This document shows positions 46,025 to 59,600 of a stretch of DNA of 64,000 nucleotides, one piece after another. The position numbers were made by a program, and so were the translations under genes. Positions within the stretch are counted from its first letter, which is position 1. The number at the start of each line of letters is the position of its first letter. The notes below the pieces were generated by a model. That model was not told the origin of the DNA and ran no database searches. It saw only the letters and a list, made by a program, of their open reading frames with translations. The DNA is taken from contig OW121853.1 in the NCBI GenBank assembly GCA_933228895.1, positions 125,632,133 through 125,696,132 of the forward strand, written 5' to 3'. The stretch is from Platycnemis pennipes. Its lineage: Eukaryota; Arthropoda; Insecta; Odonata; Platycnemididae.

Positions 46025-46190
46025 TAATTTTTATTGAAACTGTTGATCTGGCAATACAAGACTGCTTCTTAGTTTGCCATGTTACTGCGGCTCCAGCGAG
46101 CCACAGTAACAAATCCATTTACAGACCTACGAGTTTCAATGCAACCTCCATGATCAGCATCACAATAGACCTCTATAGGTAAGCCAATTT
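46025..46190 (-). pseudogene. Possible Ty1/copia RNase H fragment
   Basis: On the minus strand a frame gives YCDADHGGCIETRRSVNGFV, then a TAA and further codons. The spacing Y.DAD followed by .TRRS..G.V is the signature of copia-type RNase H. The remainder of the element is not visible, so this is a small remnant or a chance match. Confidence 0.45.
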
Positions 46191-47231
46191 ATAGATGTAT
46201 ACATTGGCTTACCAGTCCTTTTAAACACAGGTTTTAGATGGACAGGGCCTTTGTACATACCGAAATATTTGCTGCCGACCTCTGCAACGTGCACGTGTTG
46301 GAAACTGATTTTTGGGGCTTAACTTCTCCATCCTTTGGCTTCACTGAAATCATAATACATTAGTAGTAGTATCCATGTCTCTAAAGTTCATATGCTTTGG
46401 AAGATCTCATTAAATCCTACAACATCAGTCTTCATTCCTAAAATAAGAATTTTACATACATAAAATCCGACGATGGTATTTAGTTTGAAATAAAAAACAC
46501 ATGGATCACTTACACATTGTTTAAACCCAAAGTCCTCTTTTACTCATTTTGGCCAACTTTCATGTATTTCGTAGATATCACTGGGCACCGATTCTCTTAC
46601 GTATGCTCTTGGAGTAATCTTGAACCACGAAATAATTGTATCAATATACCTCAGTATTCTAGAAACATCACAGCACGATTATCTGATTGCGCATTAAACT
46701 CACCAGTGTTTTCTTTAACACTGCTGAATGTCTATAAGCGCTACTTTTTTAAAATTAGCGAAGGTAGCGCTCAACGTGACGTACTACCAACCAACTATCT
46801 ACTGTTCACAGCTGTTGCATCTTGAAAAATTGTGAATTTGATGGCACTTCCGCCATCTGTGGAGTAATATTTTAACTATTATCTAATTGACTTTGCATTT
46901 ATGTAATAATCGATATTATGTAAAGATTTACGGGAGAATTGAGAAAGGTAATAATTTTAAATCTCATTTATTGTTAATTTTTTAAATGTTGGAACAAAAG
47001 TCGATTTCGATTAATTTTAAGGTCGTTCATGAAAGTTAAACGTGCGATATAAATAAGCCACAGCTTCCAGGAAACGTGGAATTCTTCTGGAATACCCAAG
47101 ATATATACAGAAATAACACATTTTTTAATCATAAGGTGTCGATTAAACGATTAAACTCGCTGTTTATATTAACCAAGCTCCTTTAAAGGAAGTTTTGCTG
47201 GTCAGCGATTCCTGCTCCCAGATACCCTCTG
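46191..47231. other. Unassigned stretch upstream of WDR26
   Basis: AT-rich with no gene. The last 60 bases before the CRE site contain no TATA box that I would trust. Confidence 0.3.
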
Positions 47232-47239
47232 TGACGTCA
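47232..47239. promoter_or_regulatory. CRE/ATF site in the probable WDR26 promoter
   Basis: A perfect palindromic TGACGTCA lies 46 bases before the open reading frame that runs into exon 1. CREB/ATF sites at this distance are common in TATA-less housekeeping promoters. That it acts here is inference. Confidence 0.5.
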
Positions 47240-47455
47240 TCATCTAAACATCGCTCAGCTGAGGGAAGGTGTCTGTACTGTTGACTCTGTGAGAGGATAT
47301 CTTGGCAATCGCGCAAGATTTCTTCGGAAAAGGGACTGTACTCCCAAAAATTTCATCACGGCGACCCTTTAGCAAGCCTGGCCTCGAGCGGGGAGTCAGA
47401 CGACGGTGGGCTAGCTCCGCCACCGCGCAAAAAACAACGTACTTTGGAAGCTACA

Positions 47456-47667
47456 ATGCAGCAGGCAACGAATGGCTGTGCGCAACACAATGGAGCGTCT
47501 GAGGGTCAACAAGCATCCTCCAGTCACCAAAATGGATCGGATATACACACAGCAAATAATGCTGTCAATGGAGAAACAAATGGAGATATTGCCCCCAAGA
47601 TTATTGACAAAACCAACCAAGACATCGTGCGACTGATCGGCCAACACCTCAAAAGTATTGGCTTAAA
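47456..47667 (+). CDS. WDR26: WDR26 coding exon 1
   Basis: Residues 1-71: a polar N-terminus rich in Gln, Asn, Ser and Gly, then the start of LisH ([16 protein letters not shown]). The donor AA/GTACGT splits codon 71 after two bases; the next exon completes it as Asn. The in-frame open stretch 47285-47455 before the ATG codes SGESDDGGLAPPPRKKQR and may be translated or 5' UTR. Confidence 0.9.
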
Positions 47668-50600
47668 GTACGTATATTATCGTTTTTCTGTGATAAAATA
47701 TTGGTTTTGCGTCGAAGTAATTTGTACTTGTTTTGTGAATTTTTAACTGTACATTACTGTGATGAGATTTCTGCAATGTCATCATTAGTCTTTTTCTCCG
47801 TGGAAAATGCATTTCAGTGACAAGTTCCACTACATAATCAAGGCAATTGGTGTTTTTTTTTCATGCATCCTAAATGTTTTAATCTTTGTTTTGTGGGACG
47901 GATCTCGAAAATTTTTGCTTGTTGAAATTTTAATACTGTTTTATCCTTAAATGACGGGTTTGGGGTATGGGGAGATATAGCTATGTACACCTAGGTGTCG
48001 GGCATTAACCTACATTTTTATGGAATTCACGTGTCGATGAAGGAGAATAGTATTCTTATACCACTATTGAGATATCTCTCTCTCAGCTGACGGGCAGCAT
48101 TTAATAATTGATATAAAATATCATATTTTTAGGGTGTGCATACTTCGGAATCAACATGGTTTTACAGTGAATGAAATTTATTTTCAATGCTTTTGTGTTT
48201 ATTAGTCGAACTGCTGATCTGCTAATGCGGGAATCTGGCTGTCGATTGGACCATCCAGCTGCTGCTAAATTCCGTCAGCATGTAATGGATGGAGACTGGA
48301 CTAAGGTGAGAGCAGTCGAAAAACAATTCTTAGTTATAATATCGTGAGATTTGTAAGAGAGTAGTCACGATTATGAAATTATTTCACAGGCTGATAATGA
48401 CTTAAATGAACTGAAACCGTTGCTGGAAGGATCTTCTCACAGTCTTATTGTAAGTTGTTTTCTTTTTATTTAATTATGTTTTGCCATGTTGCTGAAAGAA
48501 GTACCTAACTAGGAAAATTATTAATTATTAAGTCCTTCAACTTCGCAGTTTGTGATCAGTTATTTAAAATTGAGTCTTATACAATACTGACCAATTGTAA
48601 AAATGATCCAGTGTCAAATACTTATTCAGTAGGTGATGCTATTCTCTAAATGTGAGACTCACATAGTATATTTTTTTCACTCAACAGGAAATGAAGTTTT
48701 TGCTTTTGGAGCAAAAATATTTGGAATATTTAGAGGATGGCCGTGTTCTTGATGCCTTACATGTACTTCGGTATGAACTGACTCCTTTGCAGCACAACAC
48801 AATAAGAGTCCATGAACTGAGCAGGTAAGGATTTATCCCGGTTTTAAGAAATTTTGAGTTATCATGCCCTTGCTTTCTCAGAGTATAAGGTGTCTTCCAT
48901 AGCTATGTCCGATTTGTTCCTTCTATAATCCAGCTTATGTTTAAATCCAGGAAGGGCCTCTGATTAATATTTTGTGGCCTAATAATGTTGAGCACAATTC
49001 TATTGTTTTGTCAATTTTTCATTGCCTCAGAAAATCAATTCTTACCATGATCAACTTGAAGGTTTTTTTAGATGTTTCCATTGGAATTTATCTCATAATG
49101 GAATGCTGTCTCTGATCTGCATTTTAAAAATGTCATATCTCTTTTAACACTTAAGATGTTAGCTCCTGTTTCCCAGTTATTGATGTCATTCCCAGTAATT
49201 GATTCCAAATTTTACACTTTCACCTGGCCAATTAGGGGACTGTTGTAAGAATACCATTCGTCAGATATGGTTGAAGATGGATGATAAGTGCATGTTGAAT
49301 TCATTATAGCTCAGTTTTTGTAAAGAAAACATTTGATGGATTTCAAATTATTATTTGTGTAAAAAGTGGCAAATGCCATTGTTGGTGATTATCTTCAACT
49401 TCATGCCCTTTGAGTCAGTTCATATGATTTTCATTGCTCAAACACAGTTATATGATGTGCAGTGGCCGAGAGGAATTACAGGAACGAGCCAGCTGGGATG
49501 GTAAGGGATCCAACTCACGGGCCCTCCTGATGGACAAGCTGCAACAGTATTTGCCTCCCTCTATCATGCTTCCTCCACGAAGGTAGAGTAGTCTATAGCG
49601 TGCATGCATTGGTATGCAATTTTTTTTCTCTTCACTTGTCTTCATCTTGCCTTCTTAATCATCCATTACTATTAAAATTGTAAGGTCATTACCTAAAATC
49701 AAAGATGGAATTAACTGAAAGATGATGTCCTAATTGCTTAAGTTGAAGAATTGGTTATGAGTGTTGGTGTCACTTAAAAATACCTGTCGTCAATCCTAAG
49801 ATTGGTTTTATGTAGCTCTCCTCTCAATTCTTCTACCTGCTGACCTTTTCATATTGAAAGAATTCTCCTCCCTTACCGCCCACATCTCTCCCTCCATATA
49901 TGAGACCTTTTCCATTATTCCCATTCACTTTCCCCTCCACAGCTGCCTTTTTCGGTTCGTCACTGTAATGTTGGTTTAATCGATCTATTGTGGCTGATCA
50001 AGGAATCGATCTGATCGATTGGACTGTGAAGCGATGGGACAGGGAGGAGGAGTCTCTGTCAGGGCGTCGAGGTGTACAGATGTTGGAGAATAAAGATGTG
50101 TCTTGCAATAAGTCACTTAGTCCAACCCAGTGCGAAAACGGACAGCACAATCACGTCTCAATATATAACTGATCAGGATGTCTTGCCCACTCCGCAAAGT
50201 TTTCATCACACTTATTTGCACTCAATATCCAGTATTTGATGGGCTGTTCAAGTGCTCTTTTCCATTACTTACTATTATGATTTATTCCAGGACCACCATT
50301 TTGTCCAAATTTGTTTAGGTGTTTCCATAACAGCCGATGTATTGTTTTCATAGGGACTGTAATCAATCATGCTAATGACTTGGGACATTTTTTCAAATAA
50401 TATTCTTTTCAATGTCATTTTCACCTTATATGGCTTTGTGTCTGCACTTACTTATCTGTATGGACTGATCTGATCAGTCTGGACTTACTGATCAGATTAA
50501 TCGTTAATCAAACAGAAGTTGGGAGCCGTATCATGCTTTATGACTTTCTCGAGACTCTTTTGTGATATGATATGGAAAGGAAAGATTTTTGTAGGTGAAA

Positions 50601-53600
50601 GTATCTGGCAGGATATAATAAAAGCAAATCGTGTTGATAAACAAAATATATTTCACTTTTCCACAGAAGTAGCTTTGTGCTTTTGTGGAAAGGTGCAATA
50701 TCTTTCGATCGGCAACAAACACTTTTGTCCATGGTGGTACAGACTGTTTTCTGGCAACATTGCCTTTAACACAAATGGCAGAGTGTTAAATGCACTGATA
50801 TACATCTGTTGTTTTCAAGTGGAAATTTATTTGGGTAGTACATTGTGGTTATTTTTCATTCTAGTTTTCCTTTATATCCTTCTTACATCATGCATATGAC
50901 ATATGTGGATTAAAAATTTTGCACTGGATGAAGATCTTTGATTACTGTCCTCAGTGAGCTGGAAAAAGATCCCTTGAATGCCAAGTAATAACCCTATCCA
51001 ATTTTTCAACTCCATCGTGTTTCTGTTGTATACCTTGTGCTTAGTTTGCCATATTACCTGTTATAAGCCTTAAGTTGATAACATGTCTGTCCGTGTACTT
51101 TCTGTCACTTCAAATGCTTACCGCCATGTATATTAGCTCCAAAGGTGGCCATATGTATAACTGAGAGAGAGCTGTACTAAGTCATTTGTTGTATCAGTAA
51201 AGATGGTGTGATACCCAGTTTGTGTTCTCAGTGCATAATTATCAACTGAGATTCCTTAAAGAAAGTGCGCCGAACTAGAGATAACAGTTTCATGAGATAA
51301 ATGATTGCTGCTGTTTCCCATTGCCTACCCCAATCAAATGTATTCAGGCCTTATCAGAGGGCCAAGTGCCTCAGAACCTGTTAAGGAGTCCTGATATTTA
51401 AAAGTGGCACTAAACAGGATGTATGAAAAAACAGTCTTTGGCATCCCATTTATGATAAATCTTTAGCACCCAGTAATTAGCTGTAGTAAGATAGTCAAAA
51501 TGTCTTCTACAGTAATCAACATGGCTTCAAAAAAAGGCAGATCTAGTGAAATTGGTTGAATTATTTCTCTATCTGCAATTACCAGCTTGGAATTAAGGAT
51601 ACACTGAATTCAAACTTACATCTTGGGCATGTTTCTTCATGGCTGAGGCAAGTACGATAACAGCAACAGAGGAGTCGAGGCTGGAGGAATTCGAAATGTG
51701 GTGCTACAGAAGAATAATCAAGATAAAGGATGGACCAATTGACAAACAAAGTAGTGATAAGGAGTGGGAGAAAAAATAAATCTGATGGAAGTGCGGGAAG
51801 ATGATGTCTCAACCAGAGTGGCCATATCCTATGTCATGATTGTCTTGGCACTGATGAAAGCAGTCACAGACTTTGTGTGTGACATGGAGTGAATAGTGAA
51901 GGATGTTAAAGTGAAGAATTATGCAATTGTATATAAGATACCTCATAGAAGGATGGAGCTGAGCTGTGTGAAGTGAATCTGGATTTTGATGACTGGTGAT
52001 GATGGGGTGAAGTAGCATTCAGAGGTGTGGCAAAGGCCAATTAATGCAATATTAGAAGCAGGATTAGACTGAGAAGATGCTGGGACTACTTATTAAAACC
52101 AATTTCTCAGAGGGTGTAGGTGAGAATAGCCGATGGAGAATATGAGTGAGCAATGATAGGGCATGGAATAAGTTGGGACCCACACTCTTCGTCAGATATT
52201 CAAAGGGAATGGCAGGAGAGCCTTGGGAGCTTGTAGCCAGATTTGCAGATGAACTCCTTGACTGGGTCTGCCAAGGTGTGCTATAGGCATTGTGAAATAC
52301 GCCACAAAATCATTGAGAGAGCTATGGGATGAAGATTAATCATAAGAAAAGAGAAGCTAAGGCCGTGACCGAATTCACCAATTAGCTGCCTAAATGCTCC
52401 CTTCATAGGGAGGAAGCCATCTTGTAGTGTGTCCGAATTCGTAGGCATCAGTTTAGTCACCAAATTTAGTCATCTAATGTTGCCGTCAGCAAAGTGAGCA
52501 TGAAGTATATCCTTTTGTGATGCCATCTTTAAAAACCATCCCATAATTCTTAAGGCCGCTTTACACGATACAATTTTTTGCACAATTTCTTGTACAAACT
52601 CTTGCATAGACTGAACGAAATTGTATGTTTGTCTGAATGGAATTAGAACACGTTCTATTTCCCGTTCAGTCATTCAGACAATCGCACAAGTTTTCGTACA
52701 ATTTGCCGCTTTACACGGTACAATTTCCTCATGCAAGAGTTTGTACAAGAAATTGTACAAAAAATTGTATCGTGTAAAGCGGCCTTTAGACCCTTGGAGG
52801 GTAGAAGAATGGTCGTTATGGTAACAAAATGTAAGCAATTACTTGCAGGATGTTTATTGCTCATAATGGAGCCGATGAAATACTTCATGTGTGAGTTTGA
52901 TATTATTTGGTTTTTTTCCCTTCAGAAAGATTGAAATTCAAATGTTAAAAATGACAACAACAAATTAAATAGGCAATCGTAGTGAATAAAAAAAATTCTT
53001 GTCTAAAACTTGTTAATGTACTCATCTCGGGGCGGTAAATATTCAAAGAACAGAAATATTTCTATAAATCAGTGAGATGAATTACTTTTCTGTTTTTTTA
53101 AAACAATAATTGTGAGGCATGTGGTTGAAATTGTTGATTTAAGTTTTTGGAATTCGTGCAGTATTTTCCTCTTCAGCTTGCACATTATTTGTAATCAAGC
53201 GTGGCCGATATTTAATAAATAAATACCGTCAGCCCCGATTTGATCATCAAACCAGGTGTTTCGCCAACAGATCTGTTCATTTTCATTTTATTATCTGCAC
53301 TAACAATTTGTATGTAGATGTACTCTAGATACGACATTGTACTTGAACGTAATGATGGATTGGCTTGTATATTGAAGCACTTCAAAACGAAGCTTGTGTC
53401 ATTATAATGGAAAAAGCATTAAGTTACTTAAAAGAAACAGCAAAAAGTGAGTGCTGCCTGGAATATCTGTAAATGTAGGGTTTGTCATTCTAGACGTAGG
53501 CGAAAATGGCACAAGTCTTACCGCTACATTAGTATTTGGTCAAATATTAATATAATAACTAGGGATGGGTCGGTTCCACTTTTTTTCGGTTCCGGTTCGG

Positions 53601-56600
53601 TTCTTAACTTCGGTTCCGATTCTCGGTTCCGGTTCTTAATTTACCACTTACTTTGCATTGCTCAATGGTAAGATAAGGTAATCAATAATCATTTTCAGAG
53701 ACTGAATTAGAATAATTCGCGACTTTGAAGCATCTAAGTACACTATTTCTCCAGGTTTTAATGTGAAGCCTCCACTTTCGGAGTGTGAGTAGGTTTCAAA
53801 CTGGTTTTCGCGCCAATTTTTTCGGTACTGATTATTTTTGGCCTCGGTTCCGGTTCTAAGCTCAAGAACCGGTGGAACCAAGAACCGAACCGACCCATCC
53901 CTAATAATAACAATCTCCGTCTATTCTTGAGCTTAAGCAAAAGTGTGGCATTTGCTGAGAAAATAGTTTTTAATTCAAAACAGAATATCTCCAGTGAGCA
54001 CCCTTCAAAAGTTTGTCAAAAATGATTGCTAGTGGAATACCTCAATTTAGGTTATTGCTACTCATTTGCTTAAAAGTACCATTGTTACACCATAGGTTGC
54101 GACACTGTAGCTTTCGTCAGAATTCATGCTCCCTTAGTCATTGGGGAATTCAGGCACCTTCGATGGCTAATGGAACATGGCTAATTCCTAATGGCTAATG
54201 AATTTGGATACAGCCTAAGTATAAGATTGAGAGATCATGTGGTGGAACAGTGTAGTAATGGTGGGTATAAAGAGAAAGATGCAGACATTTATGTGAACTG
54301 TAGAGGTATTCACCCACAGTGGAGAGCTTGTGAGGCTTGGACACATATTTGAAGAAAAGGTTTGTAAAGAGTCCGCTATATAGTGTGGGGTTATGTTGAT
54401 CACAGCACTGGGTCTGGGATGGAGAGGATGAAATAGATTAGAAGCTTTTGAAATATAAATTTGGAGGATGAAGGAAGCGCAATGCCTAGAAAGAATGGCA
54501 ATTGAATTGGTGCTTGGGAAGAGAGAGGAAGGGAGTTTTGGGGGCCAAGTAGGTGGATGGAATGAGCAGTTTAGGGCAATAGGATTATGAGTTGTTACAG
54601 GGAGAAGAATTGTTGAGAAGTGGGAATGGGAGAGGTTATGAGTGAGAGCACTGGAGAGCTATAGATTATGGCATTGAAGGGAAGTGGGGCATAAGGAATG
54701 AAGCTGAGCGGGAGCATTTCATTGAATCCTTTCGTAGTCGCAAGATTATAAAATAGTAGATAGTAGTAAGCTTAAGAATGAACTTTTATTTGTTTATGTC
54801 AGACCTCTGTGCCATTTCCACTTAAAGGGAAGAGTAGGCAAAGGTTGGTGTTTCATCTATGAAAAACTGGTGAATAAGTTGTTCATGTGCTGAGTATGCC
54901 TAAAAATATTTTAAATCTTCTCTTATGTGGTAATATTGGTTTATTGTAAAATTTCCATTGAAGTGTGTTTATAGTACAGCATGCAGTCTAAATTTTGGCT
55001 GTTAACTGTTTGTAATGGAGGTGCTTAATTAGGTAATTTACTAATAAATTTAAGTTTAATGTTGTTATGCAATAAAGTTGGTTTATCTTCACTCTTCTGG
55101 GTGTCTTTATGAATGTTTTTAAAATATCTATGACAAAGCAGTTCTTGAAGAAGGCACTCATCATTTAGGGTCAGCCTAGGGTATGTTATAGGGCATTACA
55201 TCTAAGCCTGTTACCATGGTGTGCATTTTGCCTGATTTTTTAATGTTAATTTTTCATGCTCTGAAATTTATTTAACCTTTTATGTGGCTCAGATGAAGTT
55301 TTCAGGTGTTTGTCATTGCTTCAAAATAATCACCCTATGCATGGATGTGGCCATTATCGCACAACTATCATTCAGTATAATGTGGTGTTCTAGCCTCAGA
55401 AGTTGAAAAAAAACCTTGTGTGCTCTCACCCAGTCCTATCACGTGAAGGTTGTTCATTGTGGAAAGGCATTCAGAGACATGCTAGAACTCATGGCAGTTT
55501 CTGGGTAGTAAATTTCTTCCTCTACTTTGAACCTCAGCCATGCATTGAGTTCAATCCACTTTTTCTTGGTGAGTTTCGCCTTGGAAATACATTTTCCACT
55601 TAATTGGCTGTGACTGGTGGCAAAGTTTGCTGCAGTATTGTTCTCTTTTAGTACTTAGTGGTTAAATATACTAAATGGATTGTGCTATTTATAGTACGTT
55701 TTCCACCTTTTTGCCAGGATAGCTCTCATATTCCTCTGTTCAGGAATGGGCCATGTTTTGTACCGTGTTATGGCATCTTCAGTATAGTGGTCAGTAATTG
55801 CTCCAAAAAATAGGAGAAAATACAGCTCAGTTGAGAAAATATTTTTAGTCTTTAAAGCATTTTCACAGAGTCATTATTTCCTGTTATGGACTTTTTGATC
55901 GTTCTCTAATTGATAAAGTTTTGTCTGATACACAATGCCTATCAAACCATAGGTTGCACACCTTGCTCAATCAGGCTGTGGATTTGCAGAAGAACCGCTG
56001 CCCATATCATAACACTCAATCGGAAAGTGGCTTGGAGAATGTCTCTCTCCTTGTTGATCACATGTGTACCAGGTGAGGATGAGTATTTGATCTTATTATC
56101 TTAATATCCAGGCTTGCTGTTCATTTTGCTTTAAAATTGTCGTGCTTTCACACTTTCATGTATTTTAGGGAGCAATTTCCATGTGAGACAATACAAATAC
56201 TCAATGATCATTGTGATGAGGTGTGGTTCTGCCGATTTTCACCTGATGGAATGAAACTGGCGACGGGCTCCAAGGACTCCACGGTCATTATTTGGGATGT
56301 TGATCCTGTAAGTTTCATGCTAAAAAAAGCTCTCAAATGTAAAAGTCTAAGTAGTTTATAATTAACCAATAATTTGCTGCTATTTTCAATTTCTTCCTGG
56401 TTATTTCCTGTCCTCTTCTCTTGGGCTACTCACTCACTCAGTGATTCAACCCAAAGGTTGGTTTTGATAGGTGAGAGTACAGCTCACCCCGTACTAATTC
56501 ACACATTCAGGGTAGGGGGTCACCCTGCTCTGAATGTGTGAATGGGCCACCCAGGCGATTTCCTGTAAAGTTCTGACACCCAGAGAATCGAATCGCAAGG

Positions 56601-59600
56601 ATTTTTAATGGGGGTGTCCAGGAAGGCTCTTGCCTGGGATTTGGACCCGGGACCCTCCGATCAGTAGCTCAGCGCTCTACCCACTAGGCCACCAAAAACA
56701 CCTAATCAATGTAATAGGCACTTTACTTTATTTTTTTAATTATAATCTTCTACATTTTATTAAACGTAAAACATTACTTTACTGACAAAAAAATAATCAA
56801 CACAATATTCTGCATAATCTACACAATATTCTACATAGTCTACGCAATATTCTACATAATCTGCACTATTTTCTACGTGTATGTAGAAAAATAATATTCT
56901 ATGTGTAATGACCTAACCCTGTGGAAAAGCATACGAAAATCTCCCAGAGTGAAACTGTGGCTTGACATACAAGTGCATAAGGTTAATGTGCAATAGGTAT
57001 CATCTAAATTTGCTATGTGGTGATGCTGTTTACCCTATTTCAAAATGCAGGAAACTTTGGTTTGCAAAAACCGCAAGACCTTAGAAGGCCACTCGTATGG
57101 AGTTGCATATTTGAGTTGGAGCCCAGATAGCCGCCATGTAATAGCTTGTGGCCCAGAGGACTGCCCTGAGCTCTGGGTGTGGAATGCCGAGACGGGTGAG
57201 CTGCGGGTCAAAGTGTCGCAATCGCCTGAAGATTCCCTCACGTCGTGCTCCTGGCATCGGGATGGGAAGAAGTTTGTCACTGGTGGTATACGAGGGCAAT
57301 TCTACCAGTGTGTAAGTCTTTTCATTTTTTTCAATTGTGGCTGAATTTTAAGTGCATCAAAGGTTTAGGTTGTGTATTCATGACCTCACCCTCTGTGATC
57401 TCTTCTGAATTTTTTGTGAACCAGTGTTATCTCGCATAGTCATTACATCATGAGGTGTACTTTAAGAAAGTTGTGTATTCTTTCCATTCATTTTTCCTAA
57501 CATTATACATTAATTCATTTTGCTGTTTCATTCATACTTCAATTTTGCTATGCCTACCTGGAGGTATCCGAGAAATAGTATAAGTTCATTACAGATTTAG
57601 TCACTTTAATTTGCAGTAAGATAAAACACCTTATTCAACTTTCTATTGAAAGATGGTACATTTCCTGCATACTTTAAAATTTCTGTTGCCTTTTAAATGG
57701 TAAGCTATCATTTTAGGTTGGACAGAGTAAAATGTATCATAAGCTTGAGCTCTATTCAGGCACTCATATTTTAGTCTTTATTGCATTGAGTGTGTATCCA
57801 GTTTAGACTTAAATTATTCCATTACCATCACTAGTATATTAGGAGGTTAGTAAGGAAAGAAGTATATGGAGCGAAAAAAGAACATCATCTGACAGATAGG
57901 TGTATTTGCTGCATGGGAAAATTTAGAAGCAACCATCTAACATCTTAGCTAGCATAACTCTTAAATGATAGTATTGATACAACTAGATATTATCCTTCTT
58001 GAAAACTTGAAAAAAAAGGCCACATGCCCAGTTATATTGGACAGTGAATAGCAACGGGATCAAAAAGGTTCTAAACATCTGTAAATGGTGGATGTATAAA
58101 GTTGTACTAAATATTAAGACTATATAAGACTAAAGTCTAGTTTAACCATTTTGTATTTAAAAGAATTATATAAGATGTGTGCTAGATGAGCATGAACTCC
58201 TGCTGTACATGCCAGCTAGAGCACTAAAGTAAGCAGACAGTCCCTCTTGGAGAAAAACTTTCTTTCCCTAGCTTATTCTTTACCATGTGTAAAGGATAGA
58301 AATACACATTATCCAGACATTTCTAGTCTTTCGATGTGGTAACTCAGGAAAAGTTACTTTTACAACTCCAGCCTGTTAAGAAAAAAATATTTTACGGATA
58401 GCTACTGCATTCTAAGTGAGCATACGCTTTGCCAGATAGAAAGTATAAGGAATTTGTCCCAAAGGGTTTCCAGTGGACTGACATTTTCATTCCAAAAATT
58501 TATCCCACTTTTTACTATATGTTAAAATCTTGACACATAGTAACCTAAGAGTCCGTTCATTTCATAAATGAAGATTAATTGTGCTATTAATGGTAATTAG
58601 AATGTATGAGCCCTCAGTGCTAAGATACTTGTCTATTTTTTAATTCATGTTCTCACTGTGATAGAAGAGTTCCTTATTGAATGGATTTATCTTGTAAAAG
58701 TTAATAAATGTGTGTGTTACCTCACTTTCAGGATCTGGAAGGTAATGTCGTGGAATCTTGGGAAGGGGTTCGAGTGAATTGCCTCTGGTGTCGCTCAGAT
58801 GGGAAAACGGTTCTTGCAGCAGATACCCATCACAGAGTGAGAGGCTATAACTTTGATGACCTCTCAGATTTCAACATGTAAGAATTCCTTTTATTGTTAT
58901 TTTTTATGCATGGTCAAGGAGGGTTTTCATTATCATGCCATTTCTTTGGTTTTTACCAGGCAACCGTTTTATCACTAATATTAGGATAATTTTCTTGTCT
59001 AAATGGCATCTTGATGTTGCCAGAAAATAAGAGCTTGAACTTCTCATTTATAGTCAGTCAGCTTTTAGCAGAGCAGCCACTCCAGCTTTTAATGACCCCA
59101 ACACATTTCAATGCTTTTGCGTCATTCTTAGGGGATAAATTTTTCATTGTCTCAATGTTTTCATTATTGTATGTAACCTCTCATAGTGACGGAAGTTGAA
59201 AGTGAGGGGCAGCATGGGATGGAATAGGAGTCAACAAGGAGAAATAGGGAGTCTGGGAGGGGGGCAGGAACATTGTAGAGGGGTGGCTGATTGGAAACAG
59301 CTTAATTCCACAAACCGTGGTAAAATTTACAATTTCTAAACTTTGAAGGAAGTTAAGTCTTGTACCTTATCACAGACATGTAATACATTACAGTAATGCA
59401 TTGGAGTTTAAATTTGGCAGATGGTTAAGAAAGGATTACTGGAATATACCTATTTAAATATTTTTGTAAGCCATAACAATCTTTTTTCAATGCTAGATTT
59501 AGATCTCTTGCAAGATATCTATCGTCAAATCAACCTATATGGTATTTATTTTCCTGGGAAAAATTTGCTTTGGTCCTCCTCTAAACGTGCTTAAGAGGTA

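Larger units (their letters stand above)
49583..55952 (+). other. WDR26: WDR26 intron 5 (6.4 kb), element-rich
   Basis: It holds RTE fragments (49.79 and 51.64 kb), a PIF/Harbinger-like MITE (52.55 kb), an hAT-like MITE (53.56 kb) and a purine-rich, possibly LINE-derived stretch (54.4-54.7 kb). The other introns of the gene are 80 bp to 1.7 kb, so insertion accounts for much of the size. The 126-codon open frame at 50519-50899 inside it has no support as a gene. Confidence 0.85.

Noticed and set aside
50519..50899. 126-codon open frame inside WDR26 intron 5
   Set aside because: Its hydrophobic C-terminal half could suggest a membrane protein, but the composition follows the AT-rich intron and no homology pattern is visible.
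55403..55603. Short frame with a RHARTH-like stretch that resembles a C2H2 zinc finger
   Set aside because: The cysteine spacing is wrong and there is no second finger; it lies within WDR26 intron 5.
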